A stretch of 37,743 nucleotides of DNA from Polyangiaceae bacterium (GTDB taxonomy: Bacteria; Myxococcota_A; Polyangia; Polyangiales; Polyangiaceae): the NCBI GenBank assembly GCA_022842465.1, contig JALHPN010000074.1, forward strand, positions 1-37,743, read 5' to 3'. A program made the position numbers and the translations under genes. The notes beneath the pieces are model-generated. The model worked only from the letters and a program-made list of their open reading frames with translations. It was not told the origin of the DNA and ran no database searches. Positions 17,159-25,434 of this stretch are shown piece by piece. Positions within the stretch are counted from its first letter, which is position 1. The number at the start of each line of letters is the position of its first letter.

Positions 17159-17914
17159 ATGAGCACGACGTACCGCACGGGACACTTCGTCTGGCGCGAG
17201 CTGATGACCCCCGATCCGAGCGCGGCGCTCCGGTTCTACACGGAGCTCTTCGGGTGGTCGACGAAGGCGTCGGCGCCGGCCGAAGGACAAGGCGAGTACG
17301 TCGAGCTCCTCGCGAACGGCAAGCACGTCGGGGGCGTGATGAAGACGCCGCCCGGCGCGCCGATGCCGCCGATGTGGTCCGGGTACGTCTCGGTGACCGA
17401 CGTCGACGGCGCGGCGAAGAAGGCCGCAGCCGCGGGCGGCCAGATCGTCGTCGAGCCGATGGACATCCCGCGCGTCGGGCGCTTCGCGGGCGCGCTCGAC
17501 CCGACGGGCGCGTACGTGAACCTGTTCCGCGCGAAGGACGGCGACGGCGAGGCCTCGGCCCGCCCCGGCGTCGGCGAGTTCTGCTGGGAGACCCTCTCGA
17601 CCGCCGACGCGGCGAAGGCGAAGGACTTCTACGCGAAGGTCTGCGGCTGGAAGGTCGGCTCCTTCCAGGGCATGGACACGTTCCAGGTCGGCGAGAACGG
17701 CATCGCCGACATCCAAGCCCCTCCGCCGAACGTGCCCTCGCACTGGCTCACGTTCGTCGTCGTCCCCGACCGCGCGGCGGCGGTCGATCGCGCGAAGCGC
17801 CTCGGCGGCAACGTGATGGTCGAGCGCGTCGACATCCCGGAGGTCGGGCAGATCGCGATCGTCGCCGATCCGCAGGGCGCCGCGATCGGCATCTTCCAAG
17901 CTCCCGAGGGCTGA
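17159..17914 (+). CDS. double VOC-domain (glyoxalase/bleomycin resistance fold) protein
   Basis: A 251-residue protein built of two vicinal-oxygen-chelate modules, about 1-125 and 130-250. Each has the pattern H/E-F-x-W-E-x-x-T/S and A-x-x-F-Y-x-x-x-F/C-G-W followed by a terminal A-x-x-D-P-x-G-A strand. Such two-domain proteins are common in actinobacteria and myxobacteria, often annotated as glyoxalase-like; the substrate is unknown. His/Glu candidates for a metal site are partly present. The start at 17159 is set by a strong ribosome-binding site (GGGAAGGAG) just upstream. It diverges from gcvT; the methyltransferase gene follows after 33 bases, possibly co-transcribed. Confidence 0.92.
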   Translation: MSTTYRTGHFVWRELMTPDPSAALRFYTELFGWSTKASAPAEGQGEYVELLANGKHVGGVMKTPPGAPMPPMWSGYVSVTDVDGAAKKAAAAGGQIVVEPMDIPRVGRFAGALDPTGAYVNLFRAKDGDGEASARPGVGEFCWETLSTADAAKAKDFYAKVCGWKVGSFQGMDTFQVGENGIADIQAPPPNVPSHWLTFVVVPDRAAAVDRAKRLGGNVMVERVDIPEVGQIAIVADPQGAAIGIFQAPEG

Positions 17915-17947
17915 CGCGCCGGGCGTCGGCCGGTATGCTCCGCCGCC

Positions 17948-18793
17948 ATGGGAACGCCCTGGGATCGCGTGGCGACGACGTACCTCGAGGAGTGGGTGCC
18001 GAGGTTCGTGCCCTACCACCTCGATCTCGTCCGCGAGCTCGCGCTCGCGCAGGGCCAGCGCGTGCTCGTCACGAGCAGCGGCCCCGGCGCGGAGGTCCTC
18101 GCGGTCGCGCGCTCGGTCGGTGACGCCGGCCGCGTGCGCGCGACCGACGCGAACGAGGACATGGTCCACCTCTGCACCGAGCGCGTGAGCGGCGCGGGGT
18201 TCACGAACGTCACGTGCGCCCGCGGGGCCCTCGAGGACGTGACCGACGAGCGCTGGCACGCGATCGTCTGCGCCTTCGGTCTGTGGAAGGTCCAGGAGCG
18301 GAGCGCCGTGATCCGGAGGTGGGGGGCCGCGCTCCAGCCGAACGGCAAGGTGGGCGTCTTGACGTTCGGTCCGCCGGACGAGCACGACCCGTTCGAGCGG
18401 CTCGCGCGCGCGCTCCGCGAGCTCGAGCCCGAGACCGTCGCGCATCCGCCGCGCATCGACGCGGATCGCGACGCCGTCGCGCGGCTCTTCGAGTCGGGCG
18501 GCCTCGTGGTCGTGCGTCACACAGTGCTCCGCCACACGATCAGCTTCCCGACGGGCGAGGCCTTCGCGGCCGCGATCCGCGAAGGTCGCACCTGGCGCGG
18601 GGTGTGGGACGAGCTCGGCCCCGAGCGCATGGGCCGCGTCCTTGCCCGGTTCTTCGACCAGATCGGCGGCCCGGCGGCCCCGCTCGTCTTCGAGCCGGCC
18701 GTCACGCTCGCGATCGCTGCTCTGCCGGGCGCGGAGGTCGAGCTGGGCACGCGAGCGAGCGTGAAGGCGCCGCCTCTCCCGAGCCACGGATGA
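17948..18793 (+). CDS. class I SAM-dependent methyltransferase
   Basis: A 281-residue cytosolic protein. Motif I is V-L-V-T-S-S-G-P-G-A-E-V-L (about 39-51), with Ser in place of the usual acidic residue. Motif II-like V-R-A-T-D-A-N-E-D-M-V places the SAM-ribose acidic residue at the end of beta-2, and A-I-V-C-A-F-G-L-W matches the motif IV strand. The layout resembles UbiE/Methyltransf_11 enzymes. The substrate is unknown. The metK gene, which supplies SAM, follows 87 bases downstream, an attractive but unproven link. Confidence 0.88.
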   Translation: MGTPWDRVATTYLEEWVPRFVPYHLDLVRELALAQGQRVLVTSSGPGAEVLAVARSVGDAGRVRATDANEDMVHLCTERVSGAGFTNVTCARGALEDVTDERWHAIVCAFGLWKVQERSAVIRRWGAALQPNGKVGVLTFGPPDEHDPFERLARALRELEPETVAHPPRIDADRDAVARLFESGGLVVVRHTVLRHTISFPTGEAFAAAIREGRTWRGVWDELGPERMGRVLARFFDQIGGPAAPLVFEPAVTLAIAALPGAEVELGTRASVKAPPLPSHG

Positions 18794-18880
18794 ACGCCGG
18801 ATAGGACTTTCCGCCACGACCGGGTCGCGCTATGCCTTCGGCCCAGAACCGCCCAGCAGACGCCACAGGAGCACGCGAAG

Positions 18881-20236
18881 ATGGCACGTTATCAGTTCAC
18901 GTCCGAGTCGGTCACCGAGGGGCATCCGGACAAGCTTTGTGACGCCGTGAGCGATTCGGTCCTCGACGCGATCCTCGCGCAGGACCCGAAGGCGCGCGTC
19001 GCGTGCGAGACGCTCGCCAAGACGGGCATGATCGTCCTCGCCGGCGAGATCACGACGACGGCGACCATCGACTACCCGGTCGTCGTGCGGAACGCGGTCC
19101 GTGAGATCGGCTACACGAGCTCGGCGATGGGCTTCGATTCCGAGACGTGCGCCGTGATGGTCGCGGTCGACAAGCAGAGCCCCGACATCTCGCAGGGCGT
19201 GACCGAAGGCCAGGGCCTCGACAAGGACCAGGGCGCGGGCGACCAGGGTCTGATGTTCGGCTACGCGACGGACGAGACCACGAGCCTCATGCCGGCGCCA
19301 ATCGAGTACGCGCACCAGCTCGCGCGTCAGCTGGCGGCCGTCCGCAAGGCGGGCAAGGTCGATTTCCTCCGCCCCGACGGCAAGACGCAGGTCACGCTCG
19401 AGTACGAGAACGACGTGCCGGTCCGCGTCGACGCGATCGTCGTCTCCACGCAGCACGACGAGCACGTGAAGCACGGCAAGCTCCGCGACGCCATCGTCGA
19501 CCTCGTCGTCGACAAGGTGATGCCGAAGAAGCTGATGGACAAGAACACGAAGATCCACGTGAACCCCACGGGGCGCTTCGTCATCGGCGGGCCGCAGGGC
19601 GACTGCGGCCTCACCGGCCGCAAGATCATCGTCGACACGTACGGCGGCATGGGACGTCACGGCGGCGGCGCCTTCAGCGGCAAGGATCCGTCGAAGGTCG
19701 ATCGCTCGGCGGCCTACTACGCGCGCTTCATCGCGAAGAACGTGGTCGCGGCCGGCCTCGCGAAGCGCTGCGAGATCCAGATCGCCTACGCCATCGGCGT
19801 CGCCAAGCCCGTCGGCGTCCGCGTGACGACGTTCGGCACCGGCAAGGTCGAGGACGAGAAGCTCGAGAAGTACATCCTCCAGCACTTCGACATGCGCCCG
19901 AAGGCGCTCATCGACGAGCTCGCCCTGCTCGCCCCGCAGTACCGCGCGACGGCGGCCTACGGCCACTTCGGTCGCTCGGAGTTCTCCTGGGAGAAGACGA
20001 ACCGCGCGGCCGTCATGGCGGCCGACCTCCTCGGCGCCAAGGTCAAGGGCACGAAGCTGACGAAGGCGGTCGCGACGAGCAGCTACACGAACGGCACCAA
20101 CGGCCACGCGAACGGCCACACCAATGGCCACGCGAACGGCAAGGCCAAGGTGAAGGTGAAGGCGGAGCTCTCCACGAAGAAGGCCGCCAAGAAGGACAAG
20201 AAGAAGGGCAAGAAGGACAAGCGCGCGGAGGCCTGA
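18881..20236 (+). CDS. metK: S-adenosylmethionine synthetase with low-complexity basic tail
   Basis: MetK makes SAM from methionine and ATP. Signatures are G-H-P-D-K (14-18), G-A-G-D-Q-G-L-M-F-G-Y-A (118-129) and the P-loop-like G-G-G-A-F-S-G-K-D near 255-263. The core ends near residue 400. Then comes an unusual 50-residue extension: Asn-Gly triplets interleaved with Thr, His and Ala (residues 403-420), then a Lys/Ala/Asp-rich stretch ending K-K-D-K-R-A-E-A. At 451 residues it is longer than the usual 380-420. The ribosome site AGGAG precedes ATG 18881. A strong intrinsic terminator follows. No SAM riboswitch is evident in the 87-base leader. Confidence 0.97.
   Translation: MARYQFTSESVTEGHPDKLCDAVSDSVLDAILAQDPKARVACETLAKTGMIVLAGEITTTATIDYPVVVRNAVREIGYTSSAMGFDSETCAVMVAVDKQSPDISQGVTEGQGLDKDQGAGDQGLMFGYATDETTSLMPAPIEYAHQLARQLAAVRKAGKVDFLRPDGKTQVTLEYENDVPVRVDAIVVSTQHDEHVKHGKLRDAIVDLVVDKVMPKKLMDKNTKIHVNPTGRFVIGGPQGDCGLTGRKIIVDTYGGMGRHGGGAFSGKDPSKVDRSAAYYARFIAKNVVAAGLAKRCEIQIAYAIGVAKPVGVRVTTFGTGKVEDEKLEKYILQHFDMRPKALIDELALLAPQYRATAAYGHFGRSEFSWEKTNRAAVMAADLLGAKVKGTKLTKAVATSSYTNGTNGHANGHTNGHANGKAKVKVKAELSTKKAAKKDKKKGKKDKRAEA
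20087..20140 (+). repeat. in-frame Asn-Gly-His repeat in the metK tail
   Basis: Codons here read as T-N-G, T-N-G, H-A-N-G, H-T-N-G, H-A-N-G; the DNA unit AACGGCCAC recurs with small changes. It encodes a low-complexity, probably disordered linker before the lysine-rich terminus. Confidence 0.85.
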
Positions 20237-20270
20237 TCGCGCGGCCACGCGGGCGCTCTGCCCCGATCGA

Positions 20271-20311
20271 CGAAGGCTCGGAGGCGCTCGCTTCCGGGCC
20301 TTCGCCGTTTT
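20271..20311 (+). terminator. intrinsic terminator of metK
   Basis: A 15-base-pair stem (left arm 20271-20285, right arm 20290-20304, two G-U pairs, loop GCTC) starts 34 bases after the metK stop and is followed by TTTT at 20308-20311. It is the clearest hairpin terminator in the window. Confidence 0.75.
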
Positions 20312-20426
20312 CGCGCGGTCCGTTCGGACACTGTGATCGCGGCGATCGTGCTCTTCGCGGATCGAGCCGCAGTCGAGACGCCGCGCGCTCGAATAGAGCG
20401 CGAGCAGAGCTCGTCCACGTCCGGAC

Positions 20427-22547
20427 ATGCGCCTCGCTCGCGTCGCCTTCGCGCCCTTCGCCGTCCTCGGTCTCGTCACGGCGCGCGCGGGGGCGCAGGG
20501 ATATCCACCGAAGCCGCCGGAGGAGGACGTCGTCCAGGTGCGGGCGCGTCCTCCTGCGCGGAGCGCATCGGACCACGTCGTCGACGCCACCCAGATCGAG
20601 AATGCGCCCGTCGTCTCGTCGCTCGACGCCGTGCAGCTCGTGCCCGGCGTCGTGATCAGCGATCGCGGCCTCCCCGGCCGCGCGCCGCGGCTCTCGCTTC
20701 GCGGGTTCGAGGGGACCTCGGGGCAGGACGTCGAGCTCTGGGCAGGGCCCATCCCCCTGAACCAGGTCTCGCACCTGCGCGCCCCGGGCTACGCCGACAT
20801 GCGGCTCCTCATGCCGGAGGTGATCAAGGAGATCCAGCTCCAGAACGGCCCGTACGACCCGCGCCAGGGCGACTCCGCGATCGCCGGCACGATGCGGACG
20901 ACGCTCGGCCTCGAGCGCCCGGGCTTCTGGGGCAAGGGCTCGCTCGGATCGTTCGGCAGTCGTCGCGTGTTCCTCGCCTTCGCGCCGGAGGCCAACGGCG
21001 AGGAGCGGTCGGACACCTTCGCCGCGTTCGCGAGCGACACCACGGACGGACCCGGCGGGACGCGCGCCGGCGAGCGGAGCTCCTTCGTCGGTCAGTTCGC
21101 CGAGCAGGGGAGGAACGTCGTCTTCCGAGGGACCGTCGCGCTCGGGGCGGCGCGGTTCGGCTTCCCCGGCTATCTCCCGCAGGGTGATGTCGAGCGCGGC
21201 GCGTATCCGTTCGCGGCCACGAGCGGGCGTGTCGGCCGGGATCGCACGACCCAGGCGCTCATCGGCGGTGACGTGATCTTCTCCGTGGGGGAGGGGACGC
21301 TCGGCATCGCCGGCTTCGCGGGGAGCACGAAGACGAGCTTCCGTCAGGATCTCGCGGCGTGGGTCTCCGAGAGCGGCGCGCTCGTCCCCGACGATCGCGA
21401 GCAGGTGAACGACGCCTCGATGGCGGGCGTGAACGCGTTCTTCCGTCACGGGATCCCGCTCGTCTCGAAGCGCGACGCCGTCGAGGTCGGCGGCGGCGCA
21501 CGCCTCGACACGATCGAGCAGCGGGACACGCGGCTCCTCGCCGACGGGACGAGGCTCGCGACGCTGTCGGATGCGTCGATCCAGGCGATGGACATCACCG
21601 GGTACGCCGACGGCTCCTTCTATCCCGTCGACCGTGTCGTCGTTCGTGGCGGGACACGCCTCGACGCGCTCTCGTACGCCGTCCAGGATCGCGTGCGGAA
21701 CGAGGGCGTCGAGCGCACGTCGCAGGGCTTCAACCTCGGGAACAAGGGCGTCGTCGACGTCGCAACGGGACGCGGTGTGCACGTGGTCGGCGGCTACGGA
21801 GAGGGCTTTCGCTCGCCGCAGGCGCGCGAGCTCGCGGAGGGCGAGCGCACGCCGTTCGTGAAGGTGCGGAGCACCGAGCTCGGCCTCCGCTTCAAGGCGG
21901 GCCGCACTCTCTTCGCGTCGGCGGCGGCGTTCGGCTCGTGGCTCTCGCAGGAGCGCGTCTTCGATGCGGCCACGCGCGGCACTGCCCCTGCGCCGCCTTC
22001 GCGGAGGCTCGGGGCGACCGGATCGGCCGTCGTCCGCGAGGGGCCCTTCGGCTCGAGCTTCGCGGTGACGTACACGGACGCGCGGTTCACCGACGCGAGC
22101 GACGTGTTCCAGGAGGGTTCGCGCGTGCCCTACGCGCCCGCCTTCGTCCTCCGGGAGGATGCGTTCGTTACCGGGCGCCTCGGCTCGCTCGCCGGTCGCG
22201 CGCTGCGCGGGAGGATCGGGGTCGGCCTGGAGGGATTTGCCGGGCGACCACTCCCGAGCGGAGAGAGCGGCAAGAACCTCCTCCTCGTCGACGCGGTCGC
22301 CGCGCTCGGATGGCGTGAGGTCGAGCTCTCCGTGAACGCGACGAACCTCTTCGGCGTTCGCGCGTACGACACGCAGCTCGTCTACGCGACGAATCCGCTT
22401 GCGAGCGCCGCTCCGCCGCCTCCGAGCGGCAACGTGCTCGTCACGGCGCCCACGGCGGTGTTCCTCACCCTCCAGATCCATCTCCGTGGCGCGGACGGTC
22501 GGAAGCGGGAGCGATGCGCGGAGTACGAAGGGACGTGCTCGGAGTGA
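20427..22547 (+). CDS. TonB-dependent outer-membrane receptor
   Basis: A 706-residue protein with a Sec signal peptide cleaved near A-G-A|Q (residue 23). A plug domain follows: V-S-S-L-D-A-V-Q-L-V-P-G-V-V-I-S-D-R-G, R-L-S-L-R-G-F-E-G and I-K-E-I-Q-L-Q-N-G-P-Y-D-P-R. The remainder reads as amphipathic beta strands of a barrel (for example F-N-L-G-N-K-G-V-V-D and V-V-G-G-Y-G-E-G-F-R-S-P-Q-A-R-E-L), as in receptors for siderophores or other large ligands. The last canonical strand (V-F-L-T-L-Q-I-H-L) is followed by about 20 extra residues with two cysteines, instead of ending in an aromatic residue. No TonB/ExbBD genes are nearby, and the ligand is unknown. The gene lies after the metK terminator, in front of a VWA lipoprotein. 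Confidence 0.9.
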   Translation: MRLARVAFAPFAVLGLVTARAGAQGYPPKPPEEDVVQVRARPPARSASDHVVDATQIENAPVVSSLDAVQLVPGVVISDRGLPGRAPRLSLRGFEGTSGQDVELWAGPIPLNQVSHLRAPGYADMRLLMPEVIKEIQLQNGPYDPRQGDSAIAGTMRTTLGLERPGFWGKGSLGSFGSRRVFLAFAPEANGEERSDTFAAFASDTTDGPGGTRAGERSSFVGQFAEQGRNVVFRGTVALGAARFGFPGYLPQGDVERGAYPFAATSGRVGRDRTTQALIGGDVIFSVGEGTLGIAGFAGSTKTSFRQDLAAWVSESGALVPDDREQVNDASMAGVNAFFRHGIPLVSKRDAVEVGGGARLDTIEQRDTRLLADGTRLATLSDASIQAMDITGYADGSFYPVDRVVVRGGTRLDALSYAVQDRVRNEGVERTSQGFNLGNKGVVDVATGRGVHVVGGYGEGFRSPQARELAEGERTPFVKVRSTELGLRFKAGRTLFASAAAFGSWLSQERVFDAATRGTAPAPPSRRLGATGSAVVREGPFGSSFAVTYTDARFTDASDVFQEGSRVPYAPAFVLREDAFVTGRLGSLAGRALRGRIGVGLEGFAGRPLPSGESGKNLLLVDAVAALGWREVELSVNATNLFGVRAYDTQLVYATNPLASAAPPPPSGNVLVTAPTAVFLTLQIHLRGADGRKRERCAEYEGTCSE

Positions 22548-22626
22548 GCGTCGACGCCGCACGCGCTGCCCGAATACGGGGAAGATGCACATGGCAGCGA
22601 GGCGTGATCGATCCGATCGTTGTGGG

Positions 22627-22642
22627 GTGACGTCGTCGTCAC
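22627..22642. promoter_or_regulatory. inverted repeat upstream of the VWA lipoprotein
   Basis: GTGACG and CGTCAC form a 6-base inverted repeat separated by TCGT, in the 160-base gap between the TonB receptor and the VWA gene. It could be an operator half-site pair; no regulator can be assigned. Confidence 0.25.
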
Positions 22643-22707
22643 GAACGAGTCTCCGTGCGCTTCGAGCAACGAGTATTTCTCGACGGACCGGCGCGGCGCG
22701 GCCTTTG

Positions 22708-23703
22708 ATGGTCCGCATGATCTCGCGCGCCGCTCTCCTTCTCGTCCCCGCCGCCGTCCTCCTCGCCGCGTGCGGCTCGAGCGACGTTCGCTCCGGCTTC
22801 GAGTCCACCGAGCCCGGCGGAGCAGGCACGGTCGCGCCCGCGCCGGGCGGCGGCTTCGACGGCCCGCAGGCCGGGGCCGACGAGAAGGCAGGCGAGTGCC
22901 AGAAGATGGACATCCTCTTCGTCGTCGACGACTCCGGCTCGATGGAGGAAGAGCAGTCGAACCTCGCCAAGAACTTCCCGAAGTTCGTGGACAAGCTGAA
23001 CGCCTTCACGACGAAGAGCGGGGCGAAGCTCGACTGGCGCATCGCGGTCACGACCACGGGGCGCGACGTGAAGTACACCGTGGCGCTGCCGGGCTCGCCT
23101 CAGGCGTTCCCGTTCGACGAGAAGGGTGACAACGGCGCCTTCCGCACCGGCGGGAAGTGCGGCGGGTCGAAGCGGTGGATCGACAAGAGCGACCCCGACG
23201 CGGTCTCGACCTTCACGTGCCGCGCGAAGGTCGGCACGGGGGGACCGGGCTTCGAGATGCCTCTCCTCACGACGAAGCTCGCGCTCTCCGACCGCATGGC
23301 GGACGGCACCAACGCGGGCTTTCTGCGCGATGACGCGCTCCTCGCCATCGTCATCCTCACCGACGAGGACGACTGCTCGCGCGAGGACAACGACTTCACC
23401 GTCTCGGGCGCCGACGGCGCCTGCGCGGGGTCTCAGATCAGGCCGGTGGGCATCTTCACGCAGGCCTTCGACGCGGCGGCGAAGGGCGCGGGCCGCTGGG
23501 CCACGGCCGTGATCGCGGGCGAGACGACCTGCAAGTCCGCCTTCGGCGACGCGGTGGAGGCGACGCGCCTGAAGGAGCTCGTCACCCTCGCGGGGAAGAA
23601 CGGCGCTTTCAGCTCCATCTGCGACGGCGACCTCACGCCGGGCCTCGAGAAGGCGCTCGCGACGTTCGACGCCGCGTGCAAGTCGTTCCCCGGCGTGCGC
23701 TGA
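22708..23703 (+). CDS. von Willebrand A-domain lipoprotein
   Basis: A 331-residue lipoprotein: the signal peptide ends L-L-A-A-C with lipidated Cys22, then a Gly/Ser/Pro linker (about 23-62). The VWA domain begins M-D-I-L-F-V-V-D-D-S-G-S-M, an intact MIDAS Asp-x-Ser-x-Ser, and continues with A-I-V-I-L-T-D-E-D-D-C-S and T-A-V-I-A-G. It should bind a divalent cation and mediate protein contacts at the envelope. Six or more cysteines downstream suggest disulfides. The alternative ATG at 22717 gives a protein three residues shorter; neither has a convincing ribosome site. It ends 9 bases before the convergent activator gene. Confidence 0.9.
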   Translation: MVRMISRAALLLVPAAVLLAACGSSDVRSGFESTEPGGAGTVAPAPGGGFDGPQAGADEKAGECQKMDILFVVDDSGSMEEEQSNLAKNFPKFVDKLNAFTTKSGAKLDWRIAVTTTGRDVKYTVALPGSPQAFPFDEKGDNGAFRTGGKCGGSKRWIDKSDPDAVSTFTCRAKVGTGGPGFEMPLLTTKLALSDRMADGTNAGFLRDDALLAIVILTDEDDCSREDNDFTVSGADGACAGSQIRPVGIFTQAFDAAAKGAGRWATAVIAGETTCKSAFGDAVEATRLKELVTLAGKNGAFSSICDGDLTPGLEKALATFDAACKSFPGVR

Positions 23704-23712
23704 CCGCTCCCC

Positions 23713-25359
23713 TCAGCCCTCGAGCTGCGTCTCCGCGTCGGCCGCGGCCTTGCCGACCGGCTTCCTCGGGCGGGGGAGCGCGAACTCGCTCATCCGCTTC
23801 ACGAACGTGCGCCGAGACATGCCGAGCATCATCGCGGCGCGGGTCTGGTTGCCCGCGCACGTCGTGAGCGCCTCCAGCATCCGGGCCTTCTCCCACTCGC
23901 GGAGCGCGGCGCGGGTCGCGGGAGGCGGCGGGAGGATGCGCGTCTCCGCGGTCGGGGGGACGAAGGCGGCCGGGACACCCTCGGCGAGCGTCGTCGCGTC
24001 CGGGATCGCAGCGGCGATCGTCTCGTCGTGCCCCATCGCGTCGATCTGGATGTCGCTCGCCTCGAGCTCCGCGCCCTGGCAGAAGAGCGCCGCGCGGCGG
24101 AGGACGTTCCGGAGCTCGCGGACGTTGCCCGGCCAGGAGTGAGCGAGCAGGCGATCGAGCGCCTCGGGCGAGATGCCGACGGGCTCCTTGCCGAGCGCGT
24201 TGCACGCAGAGAAGAGCAGTGCGTTCGCGAGGCTCGGCAGCTCGGACTTGCGCGCGCGGAGCGGCGGAATGCGGACGGCCAGGCCGTCGAGGCGGTAGTA
24301 GAGGTCCTCGCGGAAGCGGCCCTGCTGGACGAGCTCCTTGAGGTCGCGGTTCGTCGCCGCGACGACCCGGACGTCGACCCGGCGCGGCTTCAGCCCGCCG
24401 ACGCGGAGGACCTCGCCGGTCTCGAGCGCGCGGAGGAGCTTCGCCTGGGTGGTCAGCGGCATCTCGCCGAGCTCGTCGAGGAAGAGGGTCCCGCCGTCGG
24501 CGCTCTCGAGCAGGCCGGGCTTCGACGCGACCGCGCCGCTGAACGCGCCGCGCTCGTAGCCGAAGAGCTCGGCCTCGAGGAGGCTCTCGACGAGGGCCGC
24601 GCAGTTGATCTTGCAGAAGGGAGCGCTGCGGCGCGGCGAGAGCTCGTGGACGCGCGCGGCGATCACCTCCTTGCCGACGCCCGTCTCGCCCAGCAGAAGG
24701 ACGCTCAGCGTGCTGCGCGCCGCGACCTCGACGAGCTCGTGCACGCGGATCATCGCGGGGTCCTCGACGATCATCACCGTGCTCGCGCCGCCGAGGGTCT
24801 GCGGGGTGAGGGTCGGGGTCGCGCTGGTCGCGCCCGACGTCGGGCGGCGCGTCGAGACGGCCTCGCTCCCGTCGACGGTGCGGACGACGAGGAGGCAGGC
24901 GCCGAGCTCGACCAGCGCGCCGGGGCGGAGGACGATGCTCTCACCGCTGGCGAGACGCCGACCGTCGACGCGGGTGCCGTTCGCGCTGCCGAGGTCGTGG
25001 AGGCGCAGGGTCGACGAGGTGGCCGAGACCTCGATCCGCGCGTGGCGGCGCGACACCGAGGCGTGCGCCAGACGGACGTCGCAGGCGAGGTCGCGGCCGA
25101 GGACGACGGATGCGGTCGGCTCGAGATCGTGCTCGACGGCGCCGTCGCTCCACCACGCGACGATTCGTGCGCGTGCCGAGGGCTTCGGGACGTCGAAGCG
25201 CTGGGTGACGGGCTCGCGCTCGTCGCAGAGGAGGGGAGAGGCGTCGGCGGTCTTGGGGCTTACGTCGGTCACGTCATCGGATTGAGCATGTCCTGTGCCG
25301 TAAAAGATATCGAGTACTTGGAGCATGCGGGGCTCGACCCTGTAGGGTGGACCCGACAC
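23713..25359 (-). CDS. sigma-54-dependent activator with N-terminal FHA domain
   Basis: A 548-residue bacterial enhancer-binding protein. The FHA domain (about 62-160) has G-R-D, S-V-S-R-R-H-A (101-107) and N-G-T (127-129), the phosphothreonine-binding residues. The AAA+ domain has Walker A G-E-T-G-V-G-K (224-230), the sigma-54 contact loop G-A-F-S-G-A (271-276, Ser replacing Thr of GAFTGA), Walker B T-L-F-L-D-E-L-G-E-M, and the W-P-G-N-V-R-E-L end. A Fis-type helix-turn-helix closes the protein (R-A-A-M-M-L-G-M-S-R-R-T-F). FHA activators are typical of Myxococcota and respond to Ser/Thr kinases. The start is uncertain: GTG 25359, ATG 25326 or GTG 25272, because AT-rich promoter-like sequence overlaps the first 30 codons. 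It probably controls the adjacent Tad genes. Confidence 0.93.
   Translation of the reverse strand: MSGPPYRVEPRMLQVLDIFYGTGHAQSDDVTDVSPKTADASPLLCDEREPVTQRFDVPKPSARARIVAWWSDGAVEHDLEPTASVVLGRDLACDVRLAHASVSRRHARIEVSATSSTLRLHDLGSANGTRVDGRRLASGESIVLRPGALVELGACLLVVRTVDGSEAVSTRRPTSGATSATPTLTPQTLGGASTVMIVEDPAMIRVHELVEVAARSTLSVLLLGETGVGKEVIAARVHELSPRRSAPFCKINCAALVESLLEAELFGYERGAFSGAVASKPGLLESADGGTLFLDELGEMPLTTQAKLLRALETGEVLRVGGLKPRRVDVRVVAATNRDLKELVQQGRFREDLYYRLDGLAVRIPPLRARKSELPSLANALLFSACNALGKEPVGISPEALDRLLAHSWPGNVRELRNVLRRAALFCQGAELEASDIQIDAMGHDETIAAAIPDATTLAEGVPAAFVPPTAETRILPPPPATRAALREWEKARMLEALTTCAGNQTRAAMMLGMSRRTFVKRMSEFALPRPRKPVGKAAADAETQLEG
25286..25300 (-). promoter_or_regulatory. weak sigma-54-like element at the 5' end of the FHA activator gene
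   Basis: On the minus strand CGGCAC and ATGC are arranged as GG-N10-GC, within an unusually AT-rich stretch. It lies inside the longest reading frame of the activator, so it is functional only if translation starts at the GTG at 25272. Confidence 0.25.
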
Positions 25360-25434
25360 CGTCGTCGGGTGGGCCCCACACGAGGGTGGCGGCCGGAGAG
25401 TGCTGGACGAGAGGGCCCTGTCTGGACCGTCGTG

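Noticed and set aside
18794..18880. SAM or SAH riboswitch before metK
   Set aside because: The 87-base leader has no recognisable aptamer core or paired arms.
20043..23078. 1011-codon minus-strand frame
   Set aside because: Spans metK, the terminator, the TonB receptor and the start of the VWA gene in antisense; no motif, and it crosses well-supported genes.
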